DNA of 64,000 nt from Lientehia hominis (GTDB lineage: Bacteria > Bacillota > Clostridia > Lachnospirales > Lachnospiraceae). Position 1 is the first letter of the stretch, and each line of letters starts with the position of its first letter. The translations under genes were made by a program, and so were the position numbers. The stretch lies in contig NZ_JAJNOR010000001.1 of assembly GCF_021044755.1 (NCBI RefSeq), positions 372,001 to 436,000 on the forward strand. The letters run 5' to 3'. Positions 60,631-64,000 of this stretch are shown here, in pieces. The notes beneath the pieces are model-generated. The model was given only the letters and a program-made list of their open reading frames with translations. It searched no databases and was not told the origin of the DNA.

Positions 60631-60659
60631 TTTACGAATGCCATATCAAGGCCTATAAT
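60631..60659 (+). promoter_or_regulatory. Promoter of the chromate transporter pair
   Basis: TTTACG (60631-60636) and TATAAT (60654-60659), spacer 17. Upstream, the palindromic CCATgaattatattAATGG area (60592-60610) is a possible LysR box, and a small hairpin AGGCTT/AAGCCT lies in the leader near 60668-60683. Confidence 0.65.
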
Positions 60660-60720
60660 GATTCAGGAGGCTTAAATAAAGCCTGGCAAATTACTAAGAA
60701 TTGGAAAGGAGGACACAGAC

Positions 60721-61353
60721 ATGTCTGTATCCCAGAACACAGTTCCCTCAAAAGAATCTCCAAAGCCCGGCTTTCAAGAATCCTGCCGGCTTTGGTTCTG
60801 GCTTTTCCGCGTCAATCTGTTCATCAGTACCTTCACCTTCGGCGGAGGATACGTCGTAGTTCCCATGATCCGAAAATATTTTGTATTTCAAAAACGACTG
60901 TTCACCGAAGAAGAGCTTGTATCCATGGCCGCTGTCGCCCAGTCGACCCCAGGGGCCATTGCGATCAATCTGTCCGCTCTGGCCGGATATCATACAGCCG
61001 GATTAGTCGGCGCGGTCATAAGCTGCACCGCCGCGGTCATTCCGCCTTTTGCCATATTGTCACTCGTTTCTCTCTGGTATGCCGCCTTCGCATCCAATCT
61101 TCTGATTGCGGCCGTCCTGAAAGGAATGCAGGCAGGAGTCGCCGCATTGATCGTAGACCTGGTGGCCGATATGTGCGCCATGGTACTCAAAGAGCGTTCT
61201 GTTCTCCTGACCGCCATGGTTCCCGCTGCATTCTGCGCGGTCTTTTTCCTGAGTATCAATGTGGCTTTGATTTTGGTCGCCTGCTGCCTGCTTTGTATCC
61301 TGCGAATCTGGCAAAGACAGAGAAAGGAAAAATCCAATGAATCTTTTACTTAA
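60721..61353 (+). CDS. Chromate transporter family protein, half 1
   Basis: 210 residues, one CHR domain with about six helices. LFISTFTFGGGYVVVPMIRKYFV, then FTEEELVSMAAVAQSTPGAIAINLSALAGYHTAGLVGA, carries the conserved FGGG and QSTPG motifs. Short-chain ChrA proteins occur as adjacent pairs that form the equivalent of one long ChrA. The family exports chromate or a related anion, but in strict anaerobes the natural substrate is unknown. AAAGGAGGACACAGAC precedes the start. Confidence 0.92.
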   Translation: MSVSQNTVPSKESPKPGFQESCRLWFWLFRVNLFISTFTFGGGYVVVPMIRKYFVFQKRLFTEEELVSMAAVAQSTPGAIAINLSALAGYHTAGLVGAVISCTAAVIPPFAILSLVSLWYAAFASNLLIAAVLKGMQAGVAALIVDLVADMCAMVLKERSVLLTAMVPAAFCAVFFLSINVALILVACCLLCILRIWQRQRKEKSNESFT

Positions 61354-61891
61354 ACTACTGGCGGTTTTTTCACAGATCGGGCTTTTCAGCATCGGAGGCG
61401 GTTACGCGATCATCCCACTGATACAGGAACAGGTAGTGAATCAGCAGGGCTGGGTGACCCAGCAGACCTTCACTGACATCATCACCATTTCCCAGATGAC
61501 GCCGGGTCCCCTGGCTGTCAATACCTCCACCTTTGTTGGCATACAGATCGCGGGGCTTCCGGGCGCCATAGCGGCTACTCTGGGATGTATCATCTCCGGA
61601 ATCTGTCTCTCTATCCTGCTCTACCGTTTTTTTCAAAAACACCGCACCTCAACCTATGCCCTGGAAGTCCTAAACGGTCTTAAATCTGCTTCTCTCGGCC
61701 TGATCGTCTCCGCCGCGGTTACCATCCTCCTGCTGACCTTTACTGGCAGCAGCACGATACAGGCAGGTGCCTCCATAGACTGGATTGCAGTCGTCGTCTT
61801 CGTTGTCTGCCTGCTTGTCCTGAGAAAATGGAAGATCAATCCTATCCTCCTCATGGTGGCCACTGGGGTCTTAGGGGGGATTCTGTACTGA
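61337..61891 (+). CDS. Chromate transporter family protein, half 2
   Basis: 184 residues, the second CHR domain: VFSQIGLFSIGGGYAIIPLIQEQVV, then FTDIITISQMTPGPLAVNTSTFVGIQIAGLPGA (IGGG and QMTPGP motifs). It overlaps the first half by 17 bases, with AAAGGAAAAATCC inside it, so production is coupled and a heterodimer is likely. The repeat element begins 17 bases after its stop. Confidence 0.92.
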   Translation: MNLLLKLLAVFSQIGLFSIGGGYAIIPLIQEQVVNQQGWVTQQTFTDIITISQMTPGPLAVNTSTFVGIQIAGLPGAIAATLGCIISGICLSILLYRFFQKHRTSTYALEVLNGLKSASLGLIVSAAVTILLLTFTGSSTIQAGASIDWIAVVVFVVCLLVLRKWKINPILLMVATGVLGGILY

Positions 61892-61908
61892 AGACCATAG
61901 TACTAAAT

Positions 61909-62615
61909 ACTTTTTGGAATTATTCTATTAGTCCTAGTCAAGAACCGGCAGAAGTTCCGGGCCGTCACGATTTCGGTTCGCTGGCGATGCAGGGGCCGCT
62001 TTGTCCCCGCTCCGGCAGTACCGCTCACAGTCGACAGGAAATCTTTATGATTTCCCGTCTCCCGTTCCCTCAGAAACGGAATCGGATTTTCCGTTTCTGC
62101 CTCCCTCCTCCTGGAGAACACTGGCCGCTGCCCTGCAGCGCTCACCTTTAGGCCGGCCCGGAATCTTTCTGCCGGTGCTCTGCCTGCCGCACTGTACTGG
62201 ACAAATTTCATTTTTTAGATTCCAGAAAAGGATTGGCTCACCGCACGGCCCGCATGCCTTACGGCAGCGCGCTGCGGTGAGCCGCCTCAATGGCTTTCAG
62301 AACAAACGAATGCTTATTTCGGTGCGGAAAGAGGAGCAGAAGGAATGTTCCGATTCCATCGTAAGGGGAGCGCTGCAGAGGCGTTAGCAGGATCTCCCGG
62401 CCGCAGGGAGGCAAAAATCGCATATCATGCGAATTTTTGTTGGAATCTGACATGGAAAAATATCGATTTATCCATGTCAGTTGGAAAAGACCGACCGGAG
62501 GCCGCTAAGATGCTGGTTACGGCTGCCAGCGACCCGCCTGGATGGACTCGGACATCCTTCTGTTTCCTCGGGTTAATAAAATTAAGTTTGTTTGAAAGGT
62601 ATTCAAAGGTATACC
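61909..62615 (+). repeat. Dispersed non-coding structured repeat, copy 2 (long form)
   Basis: The first ~300 bases match copy 1 (54738 onward), as does the tail at 62584-62615. In between, this copy carries about 270 extra bases rich in hairpins: GGCTCACCGCA/TGCGGTGAGCC (62235-62245 with 62273-62283), CAAAAATCGCA/TGCGAATTTTTG (about 62412-62440) and GACATGGA/TCCATGTC (62449-62456 with 62471-62478). No coding potential is credible on either strand, although one minus-strand frame stays open in both copies. The density of stems suggests a structured RNA or a MITE-like element. Confidence 0.78.
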
Positions 62616-62648
62616 TTAAATGGGCCCTCAAAATTCCCGAAAAATCAC

Positions 62649-62677
62649 TTGCCTCCCCCGTTTTTTTCTGCTATAGT
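62649..62677 (+). promoter_or_regulatory. Promoter of the MATE gene
   Basis: TTGCCT (62649-62654) and TATAGT (62672-62677), spacer 17, immediately after the repeat element. Confidence 0.6.
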
Positions 62678-62728
62678 ACCCTCGTGCGCGCCTGACCGCA
62701 TGATTAATTTTCAGGGGGATTTCTAAAT

Positions 62729-64000
62729 ATGAAAACTCAGGTGAATTTAGGAAAAGATTCCGTATTCTCTCTTGTTCTGCATCTGGCCATACCGACCATG
62801 ATCGCCAATTTTGTCAACGTCCTCTACAATATCGTAGACCGGATGTTCATCGGCAATATTCCGCAGGTGGGAGGACTCGCTCTCGCAGGTGCGGGCGTCT
62901 GCGGCCCCATCGTGACTCTTCTGACTTCCTTCGGTTCCCTCATCGGCCTGGGCGGTTCCATTCTTTTTTCCATGCGTCTGGGCGAGGAACGAAAAAAAGA
63001 AGCGGAGACGATCCTGTCCAACAGCTTTCTAATGCTGGCTGCTGTGTCTGCCGTTCTCACGCTTCTGTTTCTTATCCTTAAAAACAAGCTGCTCATGTGG
63101 TTCGGCGCCAGCGCCGTCACCTTCCCTTATGCCAATACCTATATGACCATCTATACTCTAGGGACATTTTTTGCCTTGATGGCCGTCGGACTCAATTATT
63201 TCATCACCTGTCAGGGCTTTGCTTCCATCAGCATGGTGACCGTACTGATCGGTGCAGTCTCAAATATCATCCTGGATCCTGTCTTTATCTTTGTTTTTCG
63301 GATGGGCGTGGCCGGCGCCGCCGTGGCAACGGTGCTGTCCCAGATGTTTTCCTGTCTGTTCGCTCTCTTCTTCTTGTTTGGACGGAAAGTGCCCGTCCGC
63401 ATCACTTTTGGAAACTATTCTTCCTCACTCATGCGGCGGATCATCCACTTGGGAATCTCCCCTTTTCTTATCATGGCCACCGACAGCATCATCATGATCG
63501 TACTGAACAGCTCCCTGCAGCGTTACGGCGGACTGGCAGAGGGCGACCTGCTGATCACAGCCGGCACGATCATCCAAAGCTACATGCTGATCATCACTTC
63601 CACCATGCTTGGCATATCCAGCGGCACTCAGGCCATCTTAAGCTATAATTACGGGGCAAAACAGGCGGACCGAATCAAGCTGGCAGAAAAGTATATTTTG
63701 ATGCTCTGCCTGATCTTCACCTCTGTCATGTTCCTTATCTCCCGGCTGCTGCCTGCTTATTTCGCCCGGATATTCACCAATGATCCTTCTCAGATCCGCA
63801 TGGCAGTCTGGGGAATCCATGTATGCACCTTATCCATTATCCCTCTCAGCTTCCAATATGCTTTTGTGGACGGTCTGACAGCTCTGGGATGCACGAGGGC
63901 GGCGCTGACCCTTTCCATGTTCCGAAAGGGCTCCTATGTGATCTTAGTGCTGGCGCTGCCCGCGTTTCTCGGAGCCAGAAATGCCTTTTATGCGGAGCCG
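62729..64000 (+). CDS. MATE family efflux transporter, partial
   Basis: The frame is open from ATG 62729 (AGGGGGATTTCTAAAT upstream) to the window edge, 424 codons of an expected ~450. SLVLHLAIPTMIANFVNVLYNIVDRMFIGNIP begins the first MATE half; GAVSNIILDPVFIFVFRMGVAGAAVATVLSQ is the family's diagnostic block; YGAKQADRIKLAEKY starts the second half. It is a Na+- or H+-driven multidrug/toxin exporter of the DinF/NorM-like clostridial branch. The C-terminal helices lie outside the window. Confidence 0.92.
   Translation, partial: MKTQVNLGKDSVFSLVLHLAIPTMIANFVNVLYNIVDRMFIGNIPQVGGLALAGAGVCGPIVTLLTSFGSLIGLGGSILFSMRLGEERKKEAETILSNSFLMLAAVSAVLTLLFLILKNKLLMWFGASAVTFPYANTYMTIYTLGTFFALMAVGLNYFITCQGFASISMVTVLIGAVSNIILDPVFIFVFRMGVAGAAVATVLSQMFSCLFALFFLFGRKVPVRITFGNYSSSLMRRIIHLGISPFLIMATDSIIMIVLNSSLQRYGGLAEGDLLITAGTIIQSYMLIITSTMLGISSGTQAILSYNYGAKQADRIKLAEKYILMLCLIFTSVMFLISRLLPAYFARIFTNDPSQIRMAVWGIHVCTLSIIPLSFQYAFVDGLTALGCTRAALTLSMFRKGSYVILVLALPAFLGARNAFYAEP

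Noticed and set aside
61903..62211. Minus-strand frame in the repeat, kept open in both copies (also 54772-54984)
   Set aside because: The two frames share a similar peptide, but there is no ribosome site, the surrounding DNA is hairpin-rich, and one stem shows paired base changes, one of which alters the residue. RNA or DNA structure explains it better.

Overview
The window reads as a chromosome segment of a spore-forming, anaerobic gut Clostridia of the Lachnospiraceae type. The evidence is Firmicutes-style ribosome binding sites and sigma-A promoters, a T-box riboswitch, a Csp-like subtilisin, a sporulation sigma factor (SigK type, no pro-sequence), a zinc-ribbon Nudix protein, a VanW protein, an LPXTG-like surface protein and a pyrB-pyrI pair. 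No rRNA, tRNA or CRISPR array was seen. Both ends cut through genes: an AlbA_2-type ATP-binding protein on the left and a MATE transporter on the right.

Layout. 1-9.5 kb: AlbA_2 protein (partial), S8 peptidase, YggS, a YitT/YczE-like membrane protein, a divergent AraC regulator, a tryptophan-type T-box in front of a TrpB2-like enzyme, an iron-sulfur aldo/keto reductase behind a MerR-type promoter, and a membrane-fused spermidine-synthase-like protein. 9.6-17.5 kb: a small zinc-ribbon protein, then an A/T-richer cluster of an AraC regulator divergent from an ECF S-T-AA' transporter plus two half-ABC exporter-fold proteins, probably a metal/xenosiderophore-type uptake island. 17.7-25 kb: an EF-G paralogue, the aroF-tyrA-aroA operon and a DEAD-box helicase. 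25-34.6 kb: a ten-gene Mrp/Mbh-like cation/proton antiporter operon with four antiporter-type subunits. 34.7-37.5 kb: Crp/Fnr regulator, thioredoxin, and a surface protein behind what looks like an invertible promoter. 37.6-44 kb: a zinc-ribbon membrane protein, an L-rhamnose isomerase/D-psicose epimerase operon under a LacI repressor, a PNPOx-like protein and an orphan NMT1/THI5 lipoprotein. 44-53 kb: TetR-DUF308-MMPL-heptad-repeat operon, an ABC exporter with a wrecked TetR gene in front of it, and VanW. 53-64 kb: pyrBI, an AT-rich patch with a decayed C39 peptidase, Nudix, cysK, PAP2, sigK, LysR plus split chromate transporter, and MATE. Two copies of a roughly 0.4-0.7 kb non-coding, hairpin-rich repeat lie after pyrI and after the chromate transporter.

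How it fits together. aroF-tyrA-aroA makes chorismate and tyrosine precursors, while the T-box places the TrpB2-like enzyme under tRNA-Trp control. The Mrp/Mbh operon would couple cation and proton gradients. The most unusual signals are (1) a 15-bp perfect inverted repeat flanking a consensus promoter that currently points away from a sortase-anchored surface protein gene, a classic phase-variation switch, with a recombinase-like helix-turn-helix fragment beside it; (2) the paired structured repeat with a compensatory base change; (3) a TetR repressor cut down to about 49 residues while its palindromic operator and promoter remain intact; (4) a perfect palindrome centred about 41 bases upstream of the predicted trxA start, in the gap after a Crp/Fnr gene; (5) direct repeats 21 bp apart in front of the ECF cluster. 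Domain and family calls come from reading the translated sequence by eye; no database search was run.
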